This document shows, piece after piece, positions 52,876 to 64,000 of a DNA stretch of 64,000 bases (position 1 is its first letter; each line of letters starts with the position of its first letter). Below the pieces are notes generated by a model. The model made no database searches and had not been told where the DNA came from. It was given only the letters and a program-made list of their open reading frames with translations. Location of the stretch: positions 122,932 to 186,931 of the forward strand of contig NZ_JACCBX010000001.1 in the NCBI RefSeq assembly GCF_013409995.1, read 5' to 3'. The stretch comes from Neobacillus driksii. Lineage in GTDB: Bacteria > Bacillota > Bacilli > Bacillales > Cytobacillaceae. The translations under genes were made by a program, and so were the position numbers.

Positions 52876-52905
52876 TGCTCCTCCAAATAGTTTTTTGGAG
52901 GGGCA
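52876..52905 (+). terminator. Intercistronic hairpin after binding-protein gene
   Basis: TGCTCCTCCAAA (52876-52887) pairs with TTTGGAGGGGCA (52894-52905) with one G-U pair. It ends just ahead of the permease ribosome site and probably trims or stabilises the binding-protein mRNA. Confidence 0.65.
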
Positions 52906-52921
52906 TTTAGGGGGAGGCACT

Positions 52922-53895
52922 ATGATTTCAAAATCTACTATTTCGGAACAAAAGCTCGTATCAAATGAACTGGAAAGAAAAACTAGGAAAAAAAGTGGAT
53001 TGAAACGGAAGCATTATATGTGGTGTTACTTGTTTTTAGCACCTCAGATTATTTTGTACCTTACCTTTACTCTATGGCCAATTATCGGAAGCTATTATTT
53101 TGCATTTTTTAATTGGAACGGAATTGGCTGGCCAACGGAAGTTGTCGGCTGGGAAAACTTTGTAGAGGTTCTAAAAGATTCCTATTTTTGGAATGCATTT
53201 AAAAATAGTTTTATCTATACCTTTTTCCTAGTCATTATTGTTGTTCCAACAAGTTTAATTATTGCCCTCATTTTAAATAGTCCAAGCTTTATGGTGCTGC
53301 ATTTTTCAGAACCTTATTCTTTCTTCCGGTTGTCTTAACCATGTCGATTGTCGGAATTATTATGCAGAATATGTTTGCTTTTGAGGGTGGATTTATGAAT
53401 GAATTCCTGCTTTCAATGCATATCATCGACGAACCCATAAATTGGCTGGGAGGACCTAACCTTGCGATGACATCCGTCGTGATTGTCGGTGTTTGGAAGG
53501 GATTTGGGATTAAGGTCATTTATTGGTTAGCAGGATTACAAACGCTGCCAAAGGATATCTATGAAGCAGCTAAAATTGATGGGGCCAATCTTATTCAACA
53601 ATTTGTTTATATCACCGTTCCTCTTCTTATTCCATTTCTAATTGTCATCACTTTTTTCCAAACCGTTTGGGCCTTTAATGTGTTCGATTTAGTCAAAACC
53701 TTTACAAATGGCGGGCCTTTATTTGGCACAGATATGGTACCTTTATATATTTATCGTTATGCCTTTGAAATGGATGGAGGCCTGCCAAGAATGGGGTTTG
53801 CTTCAGCTGCGGGAATTGTTTATGGGATGGCAACGATGGTTATTACCCTAATACTTGGTGCTCTAGTGCGTAAATATGGGAAAAATCGCTACTGA
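52922..53895 (+). pseudogene. MalF-type permease broken by a 1-nt frameshift
   Basis: The first half (ATG at 52922 after GGGGGAGG) encodes a normal MalF/UgpA-type start: cytoplasmic tail, LAPQIILYLTFTLWPIIGSYYF, and up to LIIALILNSPSF. At about 53288-53292 the frame shifts. The other frame continues perfectly with GAAFFRTLFFLPVVLTMSIVG and runs to 53895, including the EAA loop IYEAAKIDGANL. The expected codons TTT TAT are present as TTTAT, so a single T is missing. All other parts look intact, so this is either a very recent mutation, phase variation at a short T run, or a sequencing error. With the base restored the protein would be about 325 residues. Confidence 0.88.
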
Positions 53896-53916
53896 GCGTA
53901 ATGGAGGTATAAGTTT

Positions 53917-54798
53917 ATGAAACGAAGAAAACTCATTCGGTTTTTGTTTCATTTTGTTTTTCTAGTGTTAACACTTGCATGGGTGTATCCATTAATTTGG
54001 ACGGTTAGTTCTTCATTAAAGACGAATCGAGAAATGTTTAGCGGCAGTGTAAAGTTATTTCCTGATAAGTTTGAATGGAGTTTTCTCCTGCCATCCAATT
54101 GGGGCCAGCTTGAGGAAATATTGCAATTTGATAATTATAGCCGGGCTTGGTATATAGCGAATTTCAGTCAATATTTTATTAATACACTTTTATTTACCTT
54201 CGCGGTTGTTATCATTGTTATTGCCCTTTGTGCTTTAACAGGATATGTATTAGGCCGATACGATTTTCTAGGTAAATTTTTGATTATGGGTGCGATTATC
54301 GCCACCATGTTTATTCCAGCAGGGTATACGATTATCCCCTTATGGCAATTAATTAACGCCTTAGGACTTGGTAAATCAATGGCTGGTCTTATACTAGCTG
54401 AAGCAGGGGGTACTCATGTACTTTATATACTGCTATTTACTGCATATTTCTCTAGAATACCAAAGGAGTTGGAAGAAGCTAGTCAGATTGATGGAGCTGG
54501 CTTTGTAAGAACATTTTTTACGATTATGCTTCCATTAGCTAAACCTGTTATTGCAACTACGTTTATTTTACAGTTTATCAATAGTTGGAATAGTTTCTTT
54601 GTCCCGCTTGTCTTCACCATCCATCGCCCTGATTTAAGAACGCTGGGAGTAGGTATGTATTCTTTTGTTGAAGACAACAGCAGCGATTTAGCTGCAATGG
54701 CCGCTGGAGCAACGATATCATTTATTCCAATTGTTGTTATTTTCCTCATTTTCCAAAAGTATTTTGTCGATGGAATTGCAGGTTCAGCTAAAGGTTAA
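53917..54798 (+). CDS. CUT1 ABC sugar permease, MalG type
   Basis: This 293-residue permease has six hydrophobic segments, EAA loop ELEEASQIDGAGF near residue 188, and PLAKPVIATTFILQFINSWNSFF after it. GGAGGT precedes the ATG. It pairs with the frameshifted permease just upstream, so if that frameshift is real this importer would not function. The sulfatase gene follows after 14 nt in the same operon. Confidence 0.9.
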   Translation: MKRRKLIRFLFHFVFLVLTLAWVYPLIWTVSSSLKTNREMFSGSVKLFPDKFEWSFLLPSNWGQLEEILQFDNYSRAWYIANFSQYFINTLLFTFAVVIIVIALCALTGYVLGRYDFLGKFLIMGAIIATMFIPAGYTIIPLWQLINALGLGKSMAGLILAEAGGTHVLYILLFTAYFSRIPKELEEASQIDGAGFVRTFFTIMLPLAKPVIATTFILQFINSWNSFFVPLVFTIHRPDLRTLGVGMYSFVEDNSSDLAAMAAGATISFIPIVVIFLIFQKYFVDGIAGSAKG

Positions 54799-54812
54799 GG
54801 AGGAGGAGAAAA

Positions 54813-56264
54813 ATGAAGCCAAATGTTTTATTGATCATGGTTGATCAAATGAGATTTGATTGTTTAAGTTCCGCCGGTCATCCAATTGTTGAAACGCCAA
54901 ATCTTGACCAATTGGCAGCGGAGGGTGTCACATTTGGGAATGCTTACTCTGCAACGCCGACATGTGTCCCAGCTCGTGCGGCTGTATTAACCGGTATGTC
55001 GCAGCGGTCAACTGGACGGGTGGGGTATCAGGACCGAGTGCCTTGGGATTACCCACATATGATGCCGGAAGAAATGAGCCGTGCCGGTTACCATACCCAA
55101 TGTGTCGGGAAAATGCATGTGTATCCATCCAGAAATTTATGTGGTTTTCACAATGTTATTTTACATGACGGCTATTTGCATCATAATCGTTTTAAAAACA
55201 CGCCATACCAAGAGTCGTTTGAACAAACCGATGACTATTTACCTTGGCTTAGGGAGCGGCTTGGCGGTCATCGCGATTTAACGGATATTGGTTTGGATTG
55301 TAATGCGTCTGCGATGAGCCGTCCTTGGCATTTACCGGAAGAGTTTCATCCAACGAATTGGGTTGTTACCCAATCGATTGATTTCTTAAGGCGCAGAGAT
55401 CCAAGGAAACCATTTTTCTTAAAAATGTCATTTGTCCGTCCGCATCCACCGGTTGATCCGCCCCCAGCCTATTTTGATTACTATATGAGTAAAGAGATAG
55501 ATGAACCAGTGATTGGAACATGGGCAGCTGAAGATGAGGCGGGATTAGGACTGCTCCCCACTACAAGAAGAGGTGTGGTTCCGAAACAGCGACTTAAACG
55601 TGCTCGGGCCGCTTACTATGCATTAATTGCCCATCTGGATGATCAAATTGGCCGTTTTATTCAGGCAATGATTGAATATCAGGTTTATCAGAATACAGTC
55701 ATTTTATTTGTTTCTGACCATGGGGAACTGTTGGGGGAACATCATTTTCTAGCGAAATCACTGGCATATGAAGGTAGTGCGAAAGTTCCTTTTATCCTTT
55801 CTGACCCTGGAAATCAGCTTGGGATCCAAAAGGGCACAACCTGTGATAACATCATTGAACTGCGCGATATTATGCCGACTTTATTAGATGCAGCTGAGGC
55901 TCCGGTACCTGAAACAGTAGAGGGAAAAAGTGTTATTCCGCTTGCAAGAGGAATGGAGACGGAATGGAGACCTTACCTCCATGGAGAACATGCATATGGT
56001 GATTTATCTCATCATTATATTGTAAATGGCAAAGAGAAATATATTTGGTATTCACAAACAGGTATAGAACAGTATTTTGATCTAGTAAATGACCCGAAAG
56101 AGATTCATAACTTAAGTCATGATCATAGGTATTCAGAGAAAGTAGCATACTTAAGAGATATTCTCGTTCAAGAACTAAAAGGAAGAGAAGAAGGATACAG
56201 CGATGGAACACAGCTGATTATTGGCTGTCAGCCGGAGGCGGTGTTGAATAATAATAATAAATAA
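54813..56264 (+). CDS. Type I sulfatase, cytosolic
   Basis: This 483-residue formylglycine-dependent sulfatase has the maturation motif TCVPARAAVLTG with Cys51 as the residue to be oxidised, metal-binding Asp11 in IMVDQMR, and the second metal site SDHGELLGEH near residue 305. KSLAYEGSAKVPFI is typical of S1 sulfatases acting on sugars. There is no signal peptide, so it desulfates substrate inside the cell, after import by the transporter encoded just before it. A formylglycine-generating enzyme or anaerobic maturase is needed and is not seen in the window. AAGGAGGAGG gives a very strong ribosome site. Confidence 0.9.
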   Translation: MKPNVLLIMVDQMRFDCLSSAGHPIVETPNLDQLAAEGVTFGNAYSATPTCVPARAAVLTGMSQRSTGRVGYQDRVPWDYPHMMPEEMSRAGYHTQCVGKMHVYPSRNLCGFHNVILHDGYLHHNRFKNTPYQESFEQTDDYLPWLRERLGGHRDLTDIGLDCNASAMSRPWHLPEEFHPTNWVVTQSIDFLRRRDPRKPFFLKMSFVRPHPPVDPPPAYFDYYMSKEIDEPVIGTWAAEDEAGLGLLPTTRRGVVPKQRLKRARAAYYALIAHLDDQIGRFIQAMIEYQVYQNTVILFVSDHGELLGEHHFLAKSLAYEGSAKVPFILSDPGNQLGIQKGTTCDNIIELRDIMPTLLDAAEAPVPETVEGKSVIPLARGMETEWRPYLHGEHAYGDLSHHYIVNGKEKYIWYSQTGIEQYFDLVNDPKEIHNLSHDHRYSEKVAYLRDILVQELKGREEGYSDGTQLIIGCQPEAVLNNNNK

Positions 56265-56292
56265 TAGAACTCGTCCGAGTTCTATTATTTAT
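56261..56292 (+). terminator. Terminator of sulfatase operon
   Basis: ATAATAGAACTCG (56261-56273) pairs with CGAGTTCTATTAT (56276-56288), overlapping the stop codon and followed by TTATTATT. The 230 nt from here to the GH2 start hold a short direct repeat AGGTGTAA (56440 and 56459) and a GGAGG ribosome site, with no gene. Confidence 0.75.
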
Positions 56293-56520
56293 TATTAAGT
56301 TTTCCATTTTATAAAGGATACCGTGTTATCGGAAACAATATAAAATAATAAGACATTTTTAGTGAGTAATAGAAATATTTTAATAAAGTCTGAAATTCCA
56401 ATAAATCTAACGGAATATGATGATATTCTTTGGAGGAGTAGGTGTAAGGGTTTTCGAAAGGTGTAACCCCTAAGACAATATCATAATTCAAAAAACAGAA
56501 ACTTTTTGGAGGTATTTTGA

Positions 56521-59730
<3,210 letters not shown>

Positions 59731-59736
59731 AAAAAG

Positions 59737-59773
59737 ACGCAGCTTGTTTGTTAGAAGAACAGGCTGCGTTTTG
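59737..59773 (+). terminator. Terminator of GH2 gene
   Basis: ACGCAGC (59737-59743) pairs with GCTGCGT (59763-59769), extended by TGTT/AACA, and is followed by TTTG. Confidence 0.8.
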
Positions 59774-59774
59774 T

Positions 59775-59915
59775 TATGACTTTTATACTAGGAGGCAGAC
59801 CTTTGATGGCTTAAAGACGCTTGCTGTAACGTTACCTGCCAATCAGTCATACGAGAAAGGACTTGCGGTGAAAGTTCTACTATTACAAGTCCTGAGATAA
59901 TCTATAAGGAACTAA
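59775..59915 (+). other. Possible short coding remnant
   Basis: Between the GH2 terminator and the second DoxX leader one frame stays open for about 40 codons and reads TRRQTFDGLKTLAVTLPANQ and onward with plausible codon use, but it has no start codon or ribosome site. It may be a fragment of a gene lost when the DoxX copy arose. I do not recognise the protein. Confidence 0.2.
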
Positions 59916-59972
59916 TTCAAACTTTTGCTGTTCAACATTCCGCCATAACATTTCAAACAAACTGTGAACTTA

Positions 59973-60015
59973 ACACTATACCCATGTTATTAACTGCCGA
60001 AATCCAATATAGTGT
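59973..60015. promoter_or_regulatory. Inverted repeat in leader of second doxX copy
   Basis: ACACTATA (59973-59980) and TATAGTGT (60008-60015) repeat the pair seen at 7917-7959 with identical 35-nt spacing. The few base changes between the two leaders fall in the spacer and beyond, not in the arms. Confidence 0.5.
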
Positions 60016-60056
60016 AAGTATAAAGAACAAGTAAATTTTGAAAGGCGGAATGACTT

Positions 60057-60568
60057 ATGTTTAACAACTTCTTAAGAGAAAATAAAATCTCAGCAGCAAT
60101 CTTAACTATTCTTCGTTTAACCTTGGCTATGCTTGGTTCACAGCAGGTTATCATAAAATTACAGGCGGATTTGACGCTTCAGGATTTCTAAAAAATGCAG
60201 TAGCTAATCCAGTAAAAGGTCCAGATGGCAACATGGTGTACAGCTGGTATGTAAGCTTCTTAGAAAACTTTGCGTTACCAAACATTTATGTGTTCAACTT
60301 TATCGTTCCTTGGGGCGAACTATTAATCGGTTTAGGACTTATGATTGGATGTTTAACAACTGCAGCTATGTTCTTCGGTCTAGTAATGAACTTCTCTTTT
60401 TTCTTAGCTGGAACAGTATCTCATAACCCAACAGATATTCTCTTAGGCTTTATCATCTTAACTGCAGGCTTCAACGCAGGAAGATACGGTTTAGACTACT
60501 GGGTAGTACCATTCAACAAAACTCTTAGAAAAAATAAAGCAACAGCAACAGCAACAGCAACAGCATAA
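60057..60568 (+). pseudogene. Second DoxX copy, frameshifted
   Basis: This copy matches the DoxX gene at 8001-8510 almost throughout, including leader and terminator. At about 60117-60121 it reads CGTTTAACCTTGG where the intact copy has CGTTTATACCTTGG, a one-base deletion after about 20 codons. Downstream the frame is intact to a Thr/Ala-repeat tail encoded by a GCAACA microsatellite (60539-60565). An internal ATG at 60233 could start a 111-residue C-terminal part, but it lacks a ribosome site and the first membrane segments. It is either a young pseudogene or carries a sequencing error. Confidence 0.85.
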
Positions 60569-60584
60569 ATACAGGCAGCAAAAA

Positions 60585-60617
60585 GACGATTCGGTCCCCC
60601 CTCGAATCGTCTTTTTT
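60585..60617 (+). terminator. Terminator of second doxX copy
   Basis: GACGATTCG (60585-60593) and CGAATCGTC (60603-60611) with a C-rich loop and six T residues. It is the paralogue of the terminator at 8527. Confidence 0.85.
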
Positions 60618-60709
60618 ATATTCTAGCAAATAGTATCACCTCAACTTGCTTCTTTAATTTAGACAGCAAATCTATTAATACTCCACTATTATAAAAAAGG
60701 ACCGAATTT

Positions 60710-60732
60710 TATAATAATTGGAAGTGCTTCCA
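60710..60732 (+). promoter_or_regulatory. -10 element and palindromic operator of GH85 gene
   Basis: TATAAT (60710-60715) is followed after 3 nt by TGGAAG-TG-CTTCCA (60719-60732), a palindrome with the same central TG as the operator at 1741. It resembles a LacI-family or variant CcpA site (three mismatches to cre). Placement just after the -10 suits repression. Confidence 0.45.
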
Positions 60733-60768
60733 TTTTTGAGAAGCAATAAATGTTAGAGGAGGAACAAT

Positions 60769-63700
60769 ATGAGAAGAAGAGGAAGTAAGTTGTACAGCCG
60801 CATTTTATCTGCTTCGGCTGCAATCATGTTACTTGGTTCAATGGGTGCCCCTGGGGCAGAAGCCGGTGTTAACGGGGATGGAACAGCCGTCGTTAATGAG
60901 AACTATGCGGACAAGCTCAGTCTAAAGCCGCTGGCACCCGCTTTCAACGTGGATTCACTCATGGAATGGTCTCCTGAAAAGGATCCTGACGCAGAATTAA
61001 ACCGCACCAGCGTCCCTTTAAACAAGGACCGATTCAAAGGAGCTCAGATTAATCCATTAGCCAATCCAAAGGCTGGTATCACCTCTGCAGCAATCACAAC
61101 ATGGAATCATGATGAAGCGAGTTCGGTAGGTAGCAATGACTTTAATGTATACGCTTTCGATAACTGGCAGCTGCTAGATTCTTATATTTACTGGGCAGGA
61201 ACAAATGAAGGGATTTTCGCCATCCCTACACCAGATATTGTGGATGCCGCTCACCGAAATGGGGTGCCTGTTTATGCAACACTTGGATTCCCATGGGGCA
61301 GATCAGCTGAAGGACTCGCTGAAATAGAAAAGTTTACAAAGCAGGCTTCTGACGGAAGTTTCCCTGTGGCAGACAAGATGATTGAAGTAGCCGAGTATTT
61401 TGGATTTGATGGATATTTCTTTAACCAAGAAACGTATGGTGTAAATCAGGAAACAGCTGTACGCATGAACGAAATGATGCGCTATATCAAACGGAAATCA
61501 GAACTTCAAATCAGCTGGTACGATGCCCAAGACAATACCGGAAATGTCAACTATCAGGATTCCATCAACAGCCAAAATGACATGTATGTGAAGCCTGCAG
61601 AGGACGGGGAATACGCCGTTGATGAGTTCTTTTTAAACTATAACTGGAATACCAGTAAGATTCAAACAACTGTTGAAACGATGAAAAGCCATAACCGCAA
61701 CCCTTTTGACGCCTATGCAGGTTTTGAAATTCAGCAGAATTCTTATAATACAAAGATTAACACGGAAGCCCTCTTGGATGATTATAAACAGCCAAAGGTT
61801 TCCATCGCGCTTTATACACCAAACTCGACAATGGGGCTGGCAGAAAATCCTGCTGACTTCCACGAAAAAGAAAAAAATCTTTGGACTGGACCGCAGGGTG
61901 ACCCAACCCTTGCAGATGATTCAGCCGATTGGAAGGGAATGGCTCGATTTGTAACCGATTCGTCTGTTATTCAGGAAATGCCTTTTACCACAAACTTTAA
62001 TAGCGGCCATGGAAAACAATACTTTATTAATGGAAAAATCGCTAGTGATCTTGAGTGGAACAATCGCTCAATCCAGGATATTATGCCAACCTGGCGTTGG
62101 TGGATTCGCGGTGAAGGCAGCCGAATGAATGTATCCTATGATTTTGAAAAAGCATATAACGGGGGTAATTCACTGAAATTTAGCGGTACGCTTGAAGCCA
62201 ACTCCGAAAATGATACTATGCTTTACAGCACCAAACTGCCGATCACCGACAGTACAAAGGTCCGCGTGATCTATGAAAATCAATCAGGTGCAGATGTTAA
62301 GCTTGGTGTAGCATACAGTAAAGATTATTCGCAGGATAACATGAAATATTATTCACTTCCAGCGACAGAAAAGGGCTGGCAGACTGCCATCGTTGATTTG
62401 GGAGAAGAGGCAGGAAAGACGGCGTATGCAGTAAGTCTAAAAATTAGTAACTCTGAAAAACTTGAAAACTATGCTTTTCATTTAGGTCAGCTATCCATTT
62501 ATGATTCAGCTGAAGAGGTTTTATCCAAACCAGCAGATGTGGAAATTTTAGAAGAAATGACGATGTCAGCATTTGAGGCGGAAGCACGTCTAGGCTGGAC
62601 CGAGCAGAAGAACGTATTGCATTATGAGATTTACCAAGAGAATGCCGATGGGGTGGAAACACTTTTAGGCGTTACACCAAATAACTATTTCTACACACCA
62701 AATATTACCCGTACAAATGAAAACGCTTCGAGTAATAATCGTACATCCATAAAAGTTGTGCCGGTCAATCAAGATTATGTACGAGGTGGAGCTGCTGTTC
62801 TTGACTTTGATTGGGGAATGGGTACGGATGCTACGGAGATTGAACAAAACCCAACCTCTGAGAATGTTGTTCTTGGCGCGCAAGTAACAGATGTATCCGC
62901 AGAAAATGATGCTGAGCCTGCTGCGAAAGCATTAGATGGAACAGCAATCGGTAATAGTAAGTGGTGTGCAACAAATGCAAAGACTGGTTATATGACCATT
63001 GATATGGGTGAGGAGAAAACAATCAAACGCTGGCGCGTCGAACATGCTGAGTATGGTGGAGAAGCAAGTAATATGAATACCGTTGATTTCGAGCTGCTTT
63101 ATAAAAATGAAAACGGGGATTGGGTCAGTGCAAAAAGGATTACAGATAATACGAAGGCTGTGACCGATATTGTTTTAGACCAGCCTGTCACGGCTAGAGA
63201 ATTTAAGCTTCAGGTCTACAATAGTGGTACCTCTCCTTGGGGTGCGATCCGGATCTATGAATGGCAGATGTTTGAAAGTGACGCGCTGCCAAGAACGGAA
63301 AATATTATGATGCATTTTGCAAATGCTGAAAATAATACAGGTGCAAATGACCAGGTGACAATTGACAGAGTTCAACAGGGACAAACCGTTAGATTATATA
63401 ACTCCTTGGAAACTAAGAATGTTCTAGCAGAAAAGGCTGCTGAAAAAGACGGAACGATTTCCTTCGAACAGTTGGATTTTGGACTTGAAGGCGGCAGAGT
63501 CTATTATACGGTTCAAAACGAAGGTGAGAGAGAAAGTCTGAGGTTCAGCACAGCTTACTTGAATGAAAAGGTAACGGAAGTGATGCTTCAAATCAATAAC
63601 CTTCCTGCTGTTGCGGATTTGACGTTAGAGGATAAGGATATCGTCAATGATAGTAAAGTTGCCTACAACAAGCTTCACCCAACATTAAGAGAACAGGTCG

Positions 63701-63786
63701 CTAACTATGATACCTTGGTTCAAGCTATGGATCGTATACAGGAATTGAAAAAGAATTTTAATAATGGAAGCAAAAAAGGGGAATAG
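60769..63786 (+). CDS. Secreted GH85 endo-beta-N-acetylglucosaminidase
   Basis: This 1005-residue enzyme should cut the chitobiose core of N-linked glycans and release the oligosaccharide. A signal peptide (RRRG, hydrophobic core, cleavage near AEA at about 32) sends it out of the cell. The GH85 domain (about 80-370) contains FDGYFFNQETYG, whose Asn219 and Glu221 match the catalytic pair of known ENGases. A beta-sandwich region follows, then an F5/8-type carbohydrate-binding domain (about 695-832, including KALDGTAIGNSKWC) and a C-terminal module with a small helical unit (DIVNDSKVAYNKLHPTLREQ). No sortase motif or membrane anchor is present, so it is released. GGAGGA precedes the ATG. Confidence 0.93.
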   Translation: MRRRGSKLYSRILSASAAIMLLGSMGAPGAEAGVNGDGTAVVNENYADKLSLKPLAPAFNVDSLMEWSPEKDPDAELNRTSVPLNKDRFKGAQINPLANPKAGITSAAITTWNHDEASSVGSNDFNVYAFDNWQLLDSYIYWAGTNEGIFAIPTPDIVDAAHRNGVPVYATLGFPWGRSAEGLAEIEKFTKQASDGSFPVADKMIEVAEYFGFDGYFFNQETYGVNQETAVRMNEMMRYIKRKSELQISWYDAQDNTGNVNYQDSINSQNDMYVKPAEDGEYAVDEFFLNYNWNTSKIQTTVETMKSHNRNPFDAYAGFEIQQNSYNTKINTEALLDDYKQPKVSIALYTPNSTMGLAENPADFHEKEKNLWTGPQGDPTLADDSADWKGMARFVTDSSVIQEMPFTTNFNSGHGKQYFINGKIASDLEWNNRSIQDIMPTWRWWIRGEGSRMNVSYDFEKAYNGGNSLKFSGTLEANSENDTMLYSTKLPITDSTKVRVIYENQSGADVKLGVAYSKDYSQDNMKYYSLPATEKGWQTAIVDLGEEAGKTAYAVSLKISNSEKLENYAFHLGQLSIYDSAEEVLSKPADVEILEEMTMSAFEAEARLGWTEQKNVLHYEIYQENADGVETLLGVTPNNYFYTPNITRTNENASSNNRTSIKVVPVNQDYVRGGAAVLDFDWGMGTDATEIEQNPTSENVVLGAQVTDVSAENDAEPAAKALDGTAIGNSKWCATNAKTGYMTIDMGEEKTIKRWRVEHAEYGGEASNMNTVDFELLYKNENGDWVSAKRITDNTKAVTDIVLDQPVTAREFKLQVYNSGTSPWGAIRIYEWQMFESDALPRTENIMMHFANAENNTGANDQVTIDRVQQGQTVRLYNSLETKNVLAEKAAEKDGTISFEQLDFGLEGGRVYYTVQNEGERESLRFSTAYLNEKVTEVMLQINNLPAVADLTLEDKDIVNDSKVAYNKLHPTLREQVANYDTLVQAMDRIQELKKNFNNGSKKGE

Positions 63787-63826
63787 CGGGAAGCTCTGAA
63801 ACTCACATTCTTCTGACACCAAAAGG

Positions 63827-63872
63827 GTCTCGTTTTTCACTGTAAAAATGCAGTGAAAAACGGGACTTTTTT
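63827..63872 (+). terminator. Terminator of GH85 gene
   Basis: GTCTCGTTTTTCACTG (63827-63842) pairs with CAGTGAAAAACGGGAC (63851-63866), with one G-U pair, then six T residues. The last 128 nt of the window are AT-rich with no gene I can support. Confidence 0.9.
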
Positions 63873-64000
63873 AATAGATCATTCATTTTATGGATTAATT
63901 TTATATCGACTGTAATAACTTTATGACTTGCCGCTATTCTATTGCTGTTTACGTCTGGTTTTCTTATTGTAAGTACTAGAAGTATTTTATTTATTAATAA

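Noticed and set aside
53280..53345. Programmed ribosomal frameshift in the permease
   Set aside because: No slippery heptamer or stimulatory stem is evident. Related permeases are not known to be made this way. Mutation or a base-call error is simpler.
60233..60568. Separate small DoxX-like gene of 111 codons
   Set aside because: Alignment with the copy at 8001 shows it is the downstream part of a frameshifted gene, and no ribosome site precedes the ATG.

Overview
The window reads as a chromosomal segment of a low-GC, spore-former-type Firmicute, most likely a Bacillaceae member (Bacillus/Neobacillus-like). This rests on the AT-rich sequence, strong GGAGG-type ribosome sites, frequent TTG/GTG starts, CcpA-type cre sites, the ald-adeR arrangement, and many Lpl/Yes-type ABC importers paired with YesM/YesN-type two-component systems. 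Species is not determinable from this sequence alone. I see no tRNA, rRNA, CRISPR array, transposase or prophage.

Layout. 1-600: an exact 53-bp-period tandem array of hairpin-forming repeats. 0.7-1.6 kb: a NERD-domain protein on the minus strand. 1.8-7.9 kb: a fructan-type operon (two permeases, binding lipoprotein, GH32 beta-fructosidase, PfkB fructokinase) behind cre sites. 8-12.2 kb: DoxX membrane protein, APH-like kinase, S9 peptidase and YdjM-like membrane protein. 12.2-17.8 kb: an alanine module (alr, ald and adeR on the minus strand, with a divergent amino-acid permease). 18-26.5 kb: a beta-glucoside-type operon (binding protein, two permeases, sensor kinase, response regulator, GH1, ROK kinase). 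26.6-26.9 kb: a small membrane protein. 27.2-48.5 kb: a sialoglycan locus made of a response regulator, a double-sensor kinase, binding protein 1, two permeases, binding protein 2, cytosolic GH33 sialidase, SGNH esterase, DUF624 protein, Gfo/Idh/MocA oxidoreductase, nanA, nanE, nanK, a GH123/DUF4091 protein, GH35 and YhcH. 48.7-56.3 kb: a third two-component system, another ABC importer with one frameshifted permease, and a cytosolic sulfatase. 56.5-63.8 kb: GH2 beta-galactosidase, a frameshifted second DoxX copy, and a secreted GH85 endo-beta-N-acetylglucosaminidase.

How it fits together (inference). The secreted GH85 enzyme would release N-glycans. CUT1-type importers would bring in sialylated, galactosylated and perhaps sulfated oligosaccharides. 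Cytosolic GH33, GH35, GH2, GH123-like and sulfatase enzymes would dismantle them, and NanA, NanK and NanE would convert sialic acid to GlcNAc-6-P. No ABC ATPase gene is present for any of the four importers, so a shared MsmX-type ATPase encoded elsewhere is expected. All five solute-binding-protein genes are followed 13-19 nt after the stop by a strong hairpin, which suggests control of receptor:permease stoichiometry. Two copies of a promoter-doxX-terminator unit lie about 52 kb apart in direct orientation and bracket most of the carbohydrate genes.
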